Below are positions 1-11,854 of a DNA stretch of 64,000 nucleotides, piece by piece (positions within the stretch are counted from its first letter, which is position 1; every line of letters begins with the position of its first letter). The notes under the pieces are model-generated. The model was not told the origin of the DNA. It was given only the letters and a program-made list of their open reading frames with translations, and ran no database searches. Source of the DNA: Endocalyx cinctus (lineage: Eukaryota; Ascomycota; Sordariomycetes; Amphisphaeriales; Apiosporaceae); contig BCKC01000007.1 in the NCBI GenBank assembly GCA_001600455.1, positions 1,800,019 through 1,864,018 on the forward strand, in the 5' to 3' direction. The position numbers and the translations under genes were made by a program.

Positions 1-136
1 AATGGTTTAAGTAGTCACTTTAGTGGTCAGAATAAAAGTTGTAGTCAAGAGGATTTATTATTATCACTTATCTATAAATCAATACCCACCATATATATGC
101 TTAAGTGGGCCGCCGAGCCCACTAACTATTTCGTTC

Positions 137-356
137 TCAGTACGCCGAGTAATTGTGCTTGCACGCAGTGTCCCTGCCCACTGCCTTCCATTCGTCAATG
201 GCTGCCTGGCACGTGGGGTAGCAGATATCCGGCAAGAACGAAGCGCCTCTGTCGACGAGATCAGAGCCGATGGTAGTGGGGGGGTGGGGGCGTTGCTAGG
301 GCAGTGCCGCTCATTAGGGCTACGATGCTGATGACGGCGGTTTGGAGGAAATACAT
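137..356 (-). pseudogene. Small secreted cysteine-containing protein, reading frame broken
   Basis: Reading leftward from the ATG at 356, the first ~21 residues are a clear signal peptide (starts MYFLQTAV, hydrophobic run, ends SGTALA). The frame then enters a C-rich tract (on the + strand G7 at 278-284, T, G5 at 286-290) and stops about ten residues later. In the frame shifted by one base at this tract, an open stretch runs to the TGA at 137-139 and encodes a compact domain with a C-x3-C pair (ICYPTC), a later Cys (DTACKH) and one Trp. The 220-nt span is one base over a multiple of three, so a single homopolymer indel separates secretion signal and mature domain. A TATA-like motif lies at 551-560. 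The layout is that of fungal small secreted (effector-like) proteins; no family is recognised. It may be a true pseudogene or a homopolymer sequencing error. Confidence 0.6.
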
Positions 357-2056
357 TTTTGCTGAAGGTAGGTGGATGAATGGGCAGGTATACTATCAGG
401 TGGTATTATGTAGGGGTTGTAGGATTGATTGTTGTAGTTGCCTGAAAACGGCTGGTATAGAAGCGAGTGAGTGATTGATCAAGCGAGTGTAGATACTCAG
501 GAAGCAAGCTGGGTTCGAAACCGCTCTTCAAAGCCTGTCCGAGGGCGACTCATTATATACCTAAATGTCATCGTCTCCGACTGGAATGAACCATAATCTC
601 GCAGCTCAATGCAACTGCTGACAGCAGAGACGCTTTCAAGTTATTATTGTCTCTGTACACGAAATCTTCAGCATTTGCTAGGTTGTCGCGAAAACTTTCC
701 TAATCTCATATTGTGCGCAAGATTGGAATGTACATCTGTCTACATGGTGCACGATCTTTAAGCCTAATAAGACTCCTCTCGTCGCCTTTGAGGCGTGCTC
801 GGTTCACATCATTCGCGATGTTCGAGATGAGATATCTAAACATTGTGATCTCCTCTCGCAATACTGTTTTGGCTATGATACTGTCGTATTCATGCCAATT
901 GCTTGATGTGAAACTCAATTCCCATTATTTACCTGGTCTGGTAGGCCCTCACATCTCTAGTGTTTGTCGCATACTACCTGCCGCTATGTCAGGACGAACC
1001 GTACAGCCAGAGACAACGAGCATCGACTCAACAAAGATGCACGCAGACGAGCCACAAGTAATATTCAACGAGTCGCACTTTCGTTCGGTTGTGCCGGCCG
1101 ACATTTATCGCTGACAGGAAGAGCCGTAACCCACCAACTACACTATTGATGTGTAATTATATCTCGGACGCTTTCTGTAGGTACCTAGGTAAGGTAAGTA
1201 AGTACCTCGCATTTCGGGGTCAAATGACAGTGAAACTTGGGTCTGAAATCAACCAGTAAGACTTGAGAATATTTCTTCAACTTGCAAGACACTTCTAATA
1301 CCCAGACTATCAACGGAGACGCCTCTTGGTATCTATATAATCTATCTTATCTCGCTATCTATCCACCTCTTTGCACACCTCCAAACTACTTAAGATATGC
1401 GTGATGCATGCAGAACATTCTCTAACGAATGATAAACATACATGTATTTATACTCACTCATACCAATCAAACGCTGCTAAAACTTCTATTAAGCAGCAGC
1501 ATCGATATAATACAAGATAATACGATAGATGGCGCTTGATCAGGGCAATCAAATGATCCAAAAAAGTTTTTAAACTCGGGCATTTTCAATTTGGAATAGT
1601 TGTAGTCAAAGTGGTGAAAGGTGGCATCAACCCGCTTTTACACAACTTTCAATCCTTACTTAGTACATAATTATTTCCCTAGTGAAGTCAAAAATAATTT
1701 TACTCGGATAAGCTTTTGCTTAAGCATCTTAAGCGTAGAGGGCTATTTTAGGTCCGAGTGAAGTTAATGATTGGAACAGTCCGGATAAGTCGGGACAGAG
1801 AACTTAAGTAAATAGATAAATCAGGAGATTTGACTCAAATAATAATTTAGTTGGTATATATGTAATAACATATCATTTTACGACTTCTATTCAATTATCT
1901 GCTTGTAATGATTCTGTAACCTCAAACCCCTCTCATAGGACGATTCTGAGCAGTCTGTTCCAAGGGGGTAAAGACTTGATGAAGTTTATATTCCGCGCCA
2001 CAGAACCGGAAAAGTGAATTCATTATTCCATGTAATCTACTATCTTCCCTATTATC
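357..2056. other. Intergenic, AT-rich, no supported gene
   Basis: The first 200 bases carry the TATA-like promoter and leader of the secreted-protein gene on the minus strand. Overlapping frames around 706-1149 on both strands are low quality: no domain, no splice structure and mutual antisense overlap. From 1150 the DNA is AT-rich with short poly-T/A runs and GGTACC/AAGTAAG-type simple sequence near 1180-1205. I see no RNA gene or mobile-element coding sequence. Confidence 0.5.
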
Positions 2057-2560
2057 CTATGGATATGCCACCGAGAAAGAATCCATATAATGAAAAGACT
2101 CCTCGAACCCCTTTCGTCTTGTCTCTTCGCTTTCCAATACGACGCCCTTGACCTTATTATCCAAAAGCCTCCTTTTCTTATATAAAAAGAGCCAGAGTAG
2201 AACGTAAAAAACGGTGGGTATGATAATAAGAAAAACGATCGTGAAAGGATTTCGTACTGTTGGTTTGATAAAAAAATTTAACAATCCAATAGGGACACTG
2301 AATGTCGGGACGAGCATCCATGCGCATGTTTTACGTAAGGTTTCATATAGCATGCCTGGATCGTGATCGCTGAATATTCGTAAAAAATCTGGAAATCGAA
2401 GTGAATCTTGTAATTGACGTCCATATTTTACGATCGTGTCGCGATGTTGAACGAACAGCTTGTCGATAATGATAACATGGCTCTTCCATACGGCCTGAAT
2501 AATAATGTATGATATAAGTCTCGCAAAAATTTCTGCGAACAAATCGCCGGCGGCACTCAT
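2057..2560 (-). CDS. Hypothetical two-span membrane protein
   Basis: A single uninterrupted frame of 167 codons with an ATG at 2560. The first ~70 residues are amphipathic (MSAAGDLFAEIFARLISY). Two hydrophobic segments follow, around residues 87-103 (LVPTFSVPIGLLNFF) and 111-133 (FTIVFLIIIPTVFYVLL), each flanked by Lys/Arg. The C-terminal ~35 residues are charged and cytosol-like (KKRRLLDNK, SEETRRKGFEE). I do not recognise a family. The gene is intronless, unusual here, and its codons are as AT-rich as the surroundings, so it could be a lineage-specific gene or a chance frame. It ends about 1.0 kb upstream of the prenyltransferase fragment and is transcribed away from it. Confidence 0.45.
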   Translation of the reverse strand: MSAAGDLFAEIFARLISYIIIQAVWKSHVIIIDKLFVQHRDTIVKYGRQLQDSLRFPDFLRIFSDHDPGMLYETLRKTCAWMLVPTFSVPIGLLNFFIKPTVRNPFTIVFLIIIPTVFYVLLWLFLYKKRRLLDNKVKGVVLESEETRRKGFEESFHYMDSFSVAYP

Positions 2561-3056
2561 ATCGGAAGGTTGATATGATTGAGAATATAATTATCCCTAT
2601 GATCTTCTTAAAAGATACTTATAGTAATTATAAAAAAGCAGACGTGGTTTTAAGGGACAAGTATGAGGGTTTATATAGGTTGAAGATTTCTCATGTGCTA
2701 ATCATCTAGGACGGAACCGGTATAATTCCTGCCATTTACGTTGAGATCTTAGGAAAAAGCTTAAAGGTAACTAAAGCTCATGAAGTAAATAAGGGTGCTT
2801 ATTAAGTTTGATCTGGCAAAACAATAACACATTGAACTGCAAAAAAAGGACAACTTTCTGTACTTCAGGTCACATTAAGTATATAAGAGCGGAGCAGAAA
2901 AACAGTCAAGTACAATTCACAGCCTCAGATGCCGGCTAAGGTGTGCAACCTTTTATCTCCGTAATTACAATATCAAGTCCTCGATTTTTCATTTACATAT
3001 TTCCCCATAAATATGTTGACTTGACTTGTTAAAGCTAACCCTTTCGCCCTTTAAGT
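2561..3056. other. Intergenic between membrane protein and prenyltransferase fragment
   Basis: AT-rich sequence without a coding frame. A branch-point-like GCTAAC at 3034-3039 followed by TTAAG just before the ATG at 3057 could be the tail of a decayed intron. No upstream exon of the prenyltransferase can be recognised here. Confidence 0.4.
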
Positions 3057-3629
3057 ATGCCCGCCGTGGACAATGTGAAGCCATCCAAATCCCGGCTCAA
3101 GCTCTACTTCCTAGGGCCGCGCAACAGCTGCGCGTCGGTGCGCAGCATCATGACGCTGGGCGGTAAGAAGCCCGTAGACGAGTCCTATCCCGAGGACCAG
3201 GACATGCCGTTCGCCGCAGCGCACTACACGGACGGCACCAATGACAACTTCGGCCAGCTACCGGAAGTGCTACATAAATATGTCTACTACTTCGATATCA
3301 CGCCCGGCCGTTCGCTTCCGGACGTCCCATTCTACACCCCTGTCCGCGGGTACGGCCCTGACGACGCCGCGCTGGCCGAGGGTCTCATGGGCTGGATGGA
3401 GAAGCGTGTTAGCGGGCAGTATACTCCGGAGTACCTCGGCGTGCTTAAGCAGCTGAACCGGCATCGCCAGGTTCATGATGGCAAGGGCGCGCATATATTC
3501 ATCAGCTGTCTCATTACAAAGGATGGCGAGCTCGACATCACGTCGTACCTTGGCGCCGAGGCCCTTGATCCTTTCAAGGCCGCTCAGACGCAACAGCGTA
3601 AGACGAGAAGACGTAGCGACAGCCGTTAG
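3057..3629 (+). pseudogene. 3' fragment of a DMATS-type aromatic prenyltransferase
   Basis: The 190-codon frame matches the C-terminal half of fungal dimethylallyltryptophan-synthase-type (ABBA-fold) prenyltransferases, which move an allyl group from DMAPP to an aromatic acceptor. Family hallmarks in order are KPSKSRLKLYF (phosphate-binding Arg/Lys strand), SVRSIMTLGG, a linker, PFYTPVRGYGPDD, then the closing strand IFISCLITKDG with ELDITSYLG. Full enzymes are ~400-460 residues, so the N-terminal half, including the first substrate-binding strands, is absent, and 500 bases upstream contain nothing like it. The segment is far more GC-rich than its flanks, like a surviving island. The ATG at 3057 is probably an internal Met. 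Read as a 5'-truncated relic; an expressed short protein is unlikely to be active. Confidence 0.75.
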
Positions 3630-4560
3630 AGTTTCTAGACAACTGCCTCAGCCATGACTAACATAGTTCTCTTTCTCACCACCCGATCCGGTAATATGCT
3701 ACCTTACTTTGATGTCTCTGTAACCGAAAAAATGTTCTTGTACCACACGCATACCTACTTGATGACGTGATACGTGCAATCTGACACATAACTACCGTGA
3801 CCGTGATGCCGAGGCCACCTGTGAGCTGTAACCATACCGACATCAGCAGCGTGATTCATCATGTTTCGGTCTTGTTTCAAGACTGTAGTCTCACTATGAG
3901 TCACTGACTCTGCCGTACACGTACGTACAAACACCCATACTCGATACTAAGAAACTTTTACCTGCTTACCTGACCAACGGGTTGCTTGCGATGACATCGC
4001 CATTCAATATATGTTTATACACGTTTTCTGATCATTTCGATAGCTACCGGTACCTAGTTTAAGATAGCGGTCTAGCATTACACAGAGTATCGCAATCTCA
4101 ACTTTGGTCTTTTTTTTTTTTTTTTGAAAACACAAAACGCGGAGTAATTTCAATTATATGCACAATTAGGCATATCAACCCTCAGTTTCCCACCTATATA
4201 TTCATAAATGGCTGATAATTAGTATGGTTCGGTATGGTACGGTATGGTATTCGGTGCACCAATTGACCGGTGTTTGGACCGGTATTCGGGATGGTGTTCA
4301 CATCAGTATGTACCTGGTATATAGCATGGTACAGTAATTATTGTGTATACTACTTAATTACGAGCCGTGAGGTAACTGTCTGATTGACTGTACAGCTATG
4401 TACTCACGTAATCAGTTGATTGTACCTAAACCAGAGGTGAGCTTGCAGCCTACAGAACGGCCTGAGTTTACAGTTTTTACTGTAACTTAAATAATTCATT
4501 ATGGTATTATTATAGTATTATTATATAATAAGTGTGCTCCCAATTATATATTTAAAACCG
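3630..4560. other. Intergenic, low-complexity
   Basis: Contains a T-run at 4111-4125, the 10-bp tandem repeat at 4221-4250 and many TATA-like stretches. It is the shared 3' flank of the prenyltransferase fragment and the leftward-transcribed regulator. No coding frame of interest. Confidence 0.5.
4221..4250. repeat. 10-bp tandem repeat, three units
   Basis: Three near-identical units of the form GGTATGGTWC (AGTATGGTTC, GGTATGGTAC, GGTATGGTAT). Related GGTATT fragments continue to about 4320. Confidence 0.8.
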
Positions 4561-6159
4561 TCAATGTCCACTTTCCTTCAGCCCTAACGTAGTAGAGTGA
4601 TATATTTGAATCCCAGAGTCGTCTTGCAATATCGGAATCCACGTAAATGATAATAGAAGCTCCTTCATCTCATTCCATGTATTAACTCCACACTGATCAA
4701 TATTTGCCCTCAGTCGGGGTTGCAGCCAAGACTCATCATTTGGATCAAGGATCGATACAGCTCCGATCATCAGTAACCAAGTGAAAAGCTGAGGCGATAC
4801 GAGGCCGGAGCTCTCCAGAGTGATCAGGCATGTTTTATATGACATGGCGAGGTGGCCATATTTAAGCTTGGCAAATTTCCATTGTATGAAGACTTGAGAA
4901 CAAAACCCTAAAAGGCACAGACGGATGGCTTCATCGACGGAGCCTACATCGTAACTGATGTAGGTCAGGTTGTACAGCAGCGAAGTAAAGATGTTCAAGA
5001 ACATCTGCCAAGGAATCTTTCCTTGCGCGATTAATGCGAGGTTGACTGTGGTGGAAAAGTTTCTCACGACATTCCATGCTGTGGCAACGTTTGCGTCCAA
5101 GTCATCGAAACAATTGTCTAGCTTGCTTTGCACACCTTCTAAGCTCGGGTACTGCAAATCAGTCTCCAAGAACTCATTCTCGTTGAGGAAAAAAGGTCGC
5201 ATCCCTGTATGTAGTGCTATTCCTATATCACATCTATAAGGCGTGATTATTGATCAGCTCTGGACGAAGTTATCGTACCTCATTATATTACGTACCGAAG
5301 AAGCTCAATCAAAAGCTTCATATTTTTTATTTTGCGTAACCCCCCTCTTAGTTCCAACATTCTTCTGATACCATTGAAGTGATGTATGATAGACTCATCA
5401 TCGCCAAAGATCCGTCCCAGCGGGATTAAAAATATAACAATAAATATCGTATCGTCCGACATTTGTGATTTGGAGTCGCCTCCAGAAAGCTTTGTTCGGA
5501 GAAGCTGCAAAGTCTTTAAAAAGTGCATGCGACTTGAATAGGAAATACGTCCAGTACATAGAAGGTCACAGTAAGTATGCGACATGAGAACCAAAGTCTG
5601 TAGGATTGATGGCTCGAAGAATAACCACTGTGTCACAGTGACATCGCCGCCGTGGCGAAATATTAGGCAAGGAGCTAGACTATAAACCGCCCTGGGAAAA
5701 GTCTCTAGGACTTCATATGTCAAAAGTACCGTAAGTATTTCAGATCAGCCACAGAGAACATACTGCTGGTTCACTCACACTTCAATGCTTCAATCGCGGC
5801 CCCCGTATCGATACCTTTAGGCGGAGGCGTGAAAGAAAGGTCCGATCCAACCCTGCGAGGTATCGGGGAAGCAATCCTTCTGCGGATCGCAGATACCCGT
5901 TTATTGTCGTCTACGACCGAATCAGTAGTGAGGGACTTTCGACTATTCTTTCCAAGCATCACATGGCTTCGGATACGTCTTCGTATGCCTGAATCCACCT
6001 TTGACGATGGATTAGAGGTAGATATAACGAAAAGGGTGTCCTCTAAGCAGTAATCGAAGGCAAATTAGCATGATATACGTACGTATGAACAGTTTTTTTT
6101 TTTTTTTACGAACTGGATTTTCGGGATTGATTCCGACGAGAAGTCCCTGAGAGGTCCAT
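4561..6159 (-). CDS. Fungal-specific transcription-factor-domain protein (PF11951-like)
   Basis: Model: exons 6159-6114, 6042-5779, 5710-5296 and 5233-4561, phases consistent throughout, 465 aa. Introns are 71, 68 and 62 nt; the first uses a weak donor (GTTCGT) and contains an A15 tract. The N-terminus is basic (SRRNQSRK) and is followed by LFVISTSNP and the hallmark RRRIRSHVM, seen at the start of the fungal_trans_2 family. The alpha-helical body (FPRAVYSLAPCLIFRHGG, GIRRMLELRGGL) also fits. No Zn2Cys6 cluster is visible, as in many members, so DNA binding is not shown by sequence; a nuclear regulatory role is inferred. Length agrees with the family's usual 400-550. The true start depends on the weak first intron; the rest is well supported. 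Confidence 0.75.
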
Positions 6160-6945
6160 CTTGAGACTAACTGCACACGGAGTCGGCGGGATGATTAATT
6201 GAACCGATCAAGAAGAAAGCAGGTTCCACTTATCTATCGATGATTGGCAGAAGAGATAAATTGATTATTGCCTTCAAAAGGGTATTGCTTATAAATTAAA
6301 CTTGGGCATAAAAAAAGGAGGTAAAAGGATAGAAGGTTCAAGTTTAAGCGTGATACAAAATGTCAGGTAATTAGATGTGACTTCAAGATTCAGCCGTTCA
6401 GTTTTGAGTGCAAAGTTCCAGAGAATGGCAAGATCCACTTGCAAGCGGTTCATTGGCTGAATAATAACCGAATTGACTTCTTGTTTAGGGATAGTATGTT
6501 GGATCTATGGATATTAATAGATCGACTTAAACTTGGCAGCTTGGCTGACCAATTATTAATTATGGATTCATACTATACGTATACAACCACAGCGGTATAG
6601 ATCATTGCCATTACTCCAGTGTGAAGAAAAAGATAGCAAGACATACGTTGTAGTTACAATTCATGTGATATGGTAGCTTTATTTCACATAGCGGGAGATT
6701 ATCTTCATTTTATTTTCCGTTAACTCCATTCTCAGGATTCCTGCGTGTCCGAAGACCGAAGAGTGGATTCAGTCATGGAGAACTCAATGACGACTATATC
6801 TAAGATTAGAGTATATATATTTCCTCGACATGTCTCAATCAAATTCTGGTTTTAAATTAAAGCTGAACCCTCAAATAACATATACTCGCTATTTCTTGCT
6901 ATCTATTCTCTCATTCATACCTTATATTTATAATTGATAGCTACT
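6160..6945. other. Divergent intergenic promoter region
   Basis: Lies between the leftward regulator and the rightward SDR, so it should hold both promoters. AT-rich; TATATATATT at 6812-6821 about 130 nt before the SDR start is a plausible TATA element. No other gene is seen. Confidence 0.45.
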
Positions 6946-8087
6946 ATGGCATCTAAAGATATCCAACCTAATGGTTCCCCTTATATCATACAATTTCTCA
7001 AGTCCGCGCATTCCCAACCTCCAAAATGGCAATCAGAAAAAATGACCTTAACTGGAAAAGTTGGAATCATCACGGGAGGTAATGCTGGGATCGGTTTTGA
7101 AGCCGCCCGTTTGTTCCTCTCCCTAGATATCAGCCGCTTAATTATCACATCTCGGTCCGAGCAGAAGGGAAAAGCGGCTATCGATAAACTGAAAGCTGAA
7201 TATCCCAAGGCTCTCGTAGAAGTGTGGCTCCTGGATATGTGTTCATACGATTCGATCACAGCCTTTGCAGATCGCGTGAAGAGTGAGCTAACTCGCTTGG
7301 ACTTCTCCATTCTCAACGCCGGATTGGTCAAGCGGAATTTCGAGGTCGTCCCCGGTACGGGTCATGAAGAGGTTTTCCAGGTTAATTACTTGTCAACGGT
7401 ATTACTTTCTACGCTTCTTCTCCCAATCTTGAAAGAGAAATCACCCCCCGGCACACCGGGTCGCTTGTGCATGGTCAACTCGGACACCACCCTTTTCGCA
7501 CCCATCCCGTTCATGGACCAACCCTCCATTCTCAAGGCTTTTGATGACCCGAAGATCTGGTTGGGACAGATGGGAACGTACTCGTCCGCGAAGCTTCTCT
7601 GCCAAATGTTCACGTATAAGCTAGTCGAACACGTGTCCCCGGACGACGTTATAGTGAACCTACCGAACCCAGGGTTTACCAAGGGAACCGAATTCTCTCG
7701 CGACCAACCGAAGATTGTGAAGGTTCTGACACGACCCGTGATGAACGCGGTAGGCCGCGATCCAGTGGCTGCGGCGAAGACGTACCTAGGTGGCGCGGTA
7801 GTAGAAGGAAAGGAGTCCCACGGGTCTTTTCTGTCGGATTGGCGCATCGCACCGTAAGCTACGATCTCGAAACCCCAATTCTTCTTTTTTTTTTTTGCCT
7901 CACTTGATTTAATATCATGATGATATGTACTGATGAAACTGACTTTGAAATCCTTTTGCATAGATATCCCACCCCACTCTATACCAAAGAAGGCAAGGAA
8001 ATCATCGAAAGGGTGTGGGAGGAGACTTTGGATGCACTGCAGTTTGCTGGTATTCGGGAAATAATAATGTCGATGGGTCACAAATAA
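6946..8087 (+). CDS. Short-chain dehydrogenase/reductase (retinol-dehydrogenase-like)
   Basis: Exons 6946-7853 and 7964-8087, with a 110-nt intron (GTAAGC...TTGCATAG) phase-matched to give 343 aa. Classical SDR motifs are present: the Rossmann glycine motif TGGNAGIGFEAA near residue 48, ILNAGL (NAG strand-4 motif), a Ser in MVNSDT, and catalytic YSSAK with YxxxK spacing. The late SHGSFLSDW and the exon-2 tail TKEGKEIIERVWEET are typical of the fungal subgroup that reduces or oxidises hydrophobic carbonyl or alcohol substrates with NAD(P)H. I start at 6946 rather than the in-frame Met four codons upstream, because the flanking CTACTATGGC is a better start context. A related SDR of the same architecture sits at 47815-48915. 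The substrate is unknown; probably cytosolic. Confidence 0.88.
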
Positions 8088-9534
8088 CGTAGTTGCCATC
8101 TTGACATGCTTGTATCATAATCGATTTCAATATTACACAAATTTTATCTTTTCATGACTTCCAATGTTCTGCAGTTGAAACCGGCATGTATCCGGCCGGA
8201 GGCTTCAAAGAAATATACCAAAAAGCACAGAAAGATACAGCAATACGCTATAGGTATCTCCACCGCTTTTATTATTGTAAAAACATTGTGGTCGAACGCT
8301 GAGAGCACCTGGGCTATTCCCCTATCCAATCAAACTATTTGATAGTTATCTTCTAACTTTCGAAGTCTCCAAAATCAGACTACGCTGTTTAAATAGAGCA
8401 CATAGAACAGCATAAGCCTTGAAGATAGAAAAGAGGGAGGAGAGGTTATGAGAATGGTAGTATATCAATAAGTACAGCATATCGTTCAAAGCGATTACTC
8501 CGTGAAAGAAAATTCATATCACAAATCTATTTATATCATGTACTTAACTATTATTTGAGATATTCTATTAGCTTCAAAGAACTTGAGGTGCCCAATTTTA
8601 CAAACCATCGATAAAGAAATGATAATAATTTTATTGTCAACCCTTTCTATTTAGTTACGCACGTGATATTGTTGTAGAGTCGCCACCCCTACTAGCTCTA
8701 ATCAGCACGATATTATAAAGAAGGACTCGATACAAAGAAAGCAAGAAAAAAAGAAAACGCGGTAGTATAAACATATTGTGAAACGTGACTGTTTTCTCCA
8801 TTGGTTCCCCATCCTCAACAATTCACTTCAGCCTCCACACCAACATCATCTCTACTATTTTCAATTCTAAAATCAATAATCTTGACGATACACTTTCCCC
8901 ACTAAAAAATAAACACAAGCGCACATAATAGTTGAAATGTGTCAATACTCCATACGAGCTTTCACGTGCGGATGCAAGTCCACCTGCGCGCAACTCTATC
9001 GCACATGCTCTAGTCCGCGTGAGGGCTGTGAGGAAGAAGCTGGTATCATCCTCGTTCCGCGGGCCTGTCACGACGCTGTCAATCACCTCCATGATGGACC
9101 TTGGATATAAAAGTCAACTAATTATTTGACTCTTATGCGATTAGAAGCGCTTGAGTAGATTTCTCAAATGGTATATCTAGCCGGCTAGTATTTTTTTATT
9201 TATTTAACGTTTGGATTAACGGACCGCTCAGGGAGCCTTTTCATTATACACAAGCATTACTTCATTGCATTTATATAGGAACAATTAATAGAAATGTATA
9301 TACCTTCAGTTCAATCCATAATGTCCATGTGTATGTAACATTTGATGCCGTGTGTGCTCTATTAATTACCGAAGTTCTATGGAGCCGAAGTCTGTATGTA
9401 TGGGTGTAGTCATCTAACGAAAGGGGAGCAAATCTATTTGCAAGGCACCGTATTTCACCAACACCAAGCTCAAAACGCCGAAAATGATTTCAAAAATTTT
9501 CTATCTCTTTTTATTTTTCTCAATTCACGCCACA
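8088..9534. other. Intergenic, convergent 3' region
   Basis: About 1.4 kb between convergent genes. Short frames on both strands at 8144-8342 and 8823-9129 overlap each other antisense and show no domain, so I do not call them. A T/A-rich tract around 9190-9210. Nothing else identified. Confidence 0.5.
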
Positions 9535-11854
9535 TCACTCATCCTCTTCACAATCCCCTTCCAACCAAATCTCGTGACCATCCCCCTCCTTAACCCAGAA
9601 ACTGACAACCACACCGCACAGCGCGACCGCCGCCAAGCCCCAGAACACCCCACCGACGAAACCATGGCTGAGTCCCAGACCATACAGCCAGCCGCAGAGC
9701 ATGGGCCCGACGGTACGGGCGAAGCTGCTGGAACTCTGACCGAGCCCATGCATGGTCCCCAAAACGCTCGGATGGGGCGTGCAGTTATTGACGAGGATGG
9801 TCTGTCCGGGGAGCGCGAACGTCCGACCGGTCACCTGCACGAACAGGACGCCGACGATGGCGGCCCAGATCCCGATTCCCGTCTTCGGGCCGGGAGGCGC
9901 CGTCGTGGACGGCACGATCGACAGGAACGGCATGGCGGCGTAAGCGATGGGGAAGAAGAAGAGGAAGGTCCGGTACGAACGTAAGGTGCCTAGGCGTGCC
10001 GACAGGTATGGGTACAGGAATAACTGCATGGTGATGCCTATGACGCCTAGGAGGGCCATGGCGAGCCCGACCGATCTGGGCTGCCACCCTAGGCCTCCGG
10101 TGAAACGGAAGGGAAGCTGCGGTCGGAAAGAGGACTTCGTCGGGTCGTACGTCGGGGTCGAGAGGAATACGAACCACAGAGAGTTAAAGGTACCGACGTG
10201 GAAGGCCATGAAGAAGTGCGAGCAGAGGGTGAACGTCACGTTACGGGTGAAGATGCGTCGGAAGGGGAGTCGCGTCGTGTACCGGCGACGATTCTTTGCT
10301 CCTACACCTCCTCCTCTTCCAGCCGTCTCGTTGACGATCTTATTTTCGTCCGAGTAGTTAGAACGGGATATGACGGGAGACATCTCGACATCGATGCTGC
10401 TAGCGATGCTCGTGTCACGAGAATGCAGTGGAGCGTAAGCGATCTTGTCCCCGTTCTTCTTCCATCGTCCGAATAAGACGCTACCAATTTTTCGCCGAAC
10501 AAGAATACCAAAGTCTCTCTTGTCTTGGAGGGCGTCGTGGGTCTATCCAAGAAAGTTGTCACATCAGCATTGATGAAATATTGAAATACGTCGTAAAAGA
10601 AACTAAGAGGAATAATGAGACCAATTACCTCTTCGAGCATAAGCCAACACATCGTCATAGCGATAAGTAGGAAACCCGCGCTAACAATATTGGGAGTGGC
10701 GTATGGGAATTTGCGGAAGAATTCGATGTTTCCGAAGGCGTCCGGATAAGAACCAGCAGGGTTGGATAGGATACCGCCAAGTATCGGCCCGATGATGACC
10801 CCGATGTTAAATGTCATTGGTAGTAGTAAGAAAGCTCTTGACTGATATCTAGACAAAAGTTAGCATCTTGTATATATTTCAATCCTTCCTGCGGAGATTG
10901 ATTAGTGGCTGTAAGACTCACTTCTTCTCGCGTACAATCTCGCTAATCCTATATATCACGAACAGTACGTGTCAGAAATACTAAACTTTGGTTTGAAGAT
11001 CTCTGTGGTGGATTCTGCATCTTACATTGTTCTCATCACGCCGACATTCCCGTTAGTCGCGCCACCTAGACACCTGAAAAATAGGGCTTGGTGAAAGCTA
11101 GTGGCGAAGCCGAATCCCAGACAAGAAATCACTGCCGGCGGTGATTAGTACGTCGGAAGTATGACAGACTGGGATATGAAGAAGAAAAAAAGTCTTGTGA
11201 GTGATAGATACATACTGGTTCCTAGTAATCCTATTAATATGACGGTCTTTCGCCCAGCCCACTTCGAGTCAGCTACACGGCCCCATACCATGGCCGTGAA
11301 GAACTGCGCTGCTGTGAAGCTGGCGTGCAGGACGCCGGCTTGGCTCGATATGACCGAGTCCGGAAGAGTCGGGTCAAAGAATTGAAGCTGATAAAACATG
11401 TATGCCTACAAGACAGCGAGAGAAAATAATGTTAGTAATCAGGTCGATTAGACATTATGCAACTAAGAAGGCAGGGATGGGGATTTGGGTATTCGCTCAC
11501 CTGCAACGACGTCTGTACCAACGGCTCGCTAAGTCTAGCTAGAGTGATGACGACCAATTGATCCTTCTTGGGAAGATCTCTCCAGGCGACCATTTTCTTC
11601 TTTTTATTCTCAGTCGAGTTTAAGTGATGATTCTCGACATTAGTGGAAAGTCTAAGCTGGGTTCCAGGTCTTAACGCATCACCGCTAGCACCGGACGCTG
11701 CCGTCAAGTAGGTATTGGCATCGTTATCTTGACCGGTCGCATCCTGATACTTGAATTCCGTGTCCCTATCGGTGCCTTCTTCAGCTTCAGGAAATATCAA
11801 AGGTATGTCTTCATCGTCGTTTTTATTGACCGGCTCGTAAATGCCCCCCTTCAT
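9535..11854 (-). CDS. MFS transporter, DHA1-type
   Basis: Six exons: 11854-11501, 11405-11216, 11131-11026, 10948-10922, 10848-10629 and 10542-9535, all phases matching, 634 aa; introns 73-95 nt. Exon 4 is only 27 nt. Residues ~1-90 are a hydrophilic N-tail ending MVAWRDLPKKDQL. The first helix follows, then the MFS signature loop GRVADSKWAGRKTV, FRCLGGATNGNVGVMRTM and GPILGGILSNPAGSYP, a ~100-residue cytoplasmic loop, and the second six-helix half (NSLWFVFLSTP, GWQPRSVGLAMALLG). The pattern fits the fungal DHA1-like group of plasma- or vacuolar-membrane exporters close to ZRT/YCR023c-type proteins. Function is probably H+-coupled efflux of a small molecule; the cargo cannot be read from sequence. 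The 3' exon is GC-richer than its surroundings. Confidence 0.88.

Noticed and set aside
23..331. Plus-strand 102-codon frame at the left edge
   Set aside because: It is antisense to the signal-peptide gene, has no domain, and its continuity comes from the GC-rich complement of that gene.
713..1149. Plus-strand frames of 133 and 61 codons, and the opposing 706-918 frame
   Set aside because: Mutually overlapping frames without motif, splice pattern or codon bias; could not choose between strands.
9484..10476. Long plus-strand frames opposite the MFS gene
   Set aside because: Shadows of the GC-rich MFS exon; Arg/Gly-rich composition typical of antisense frames.
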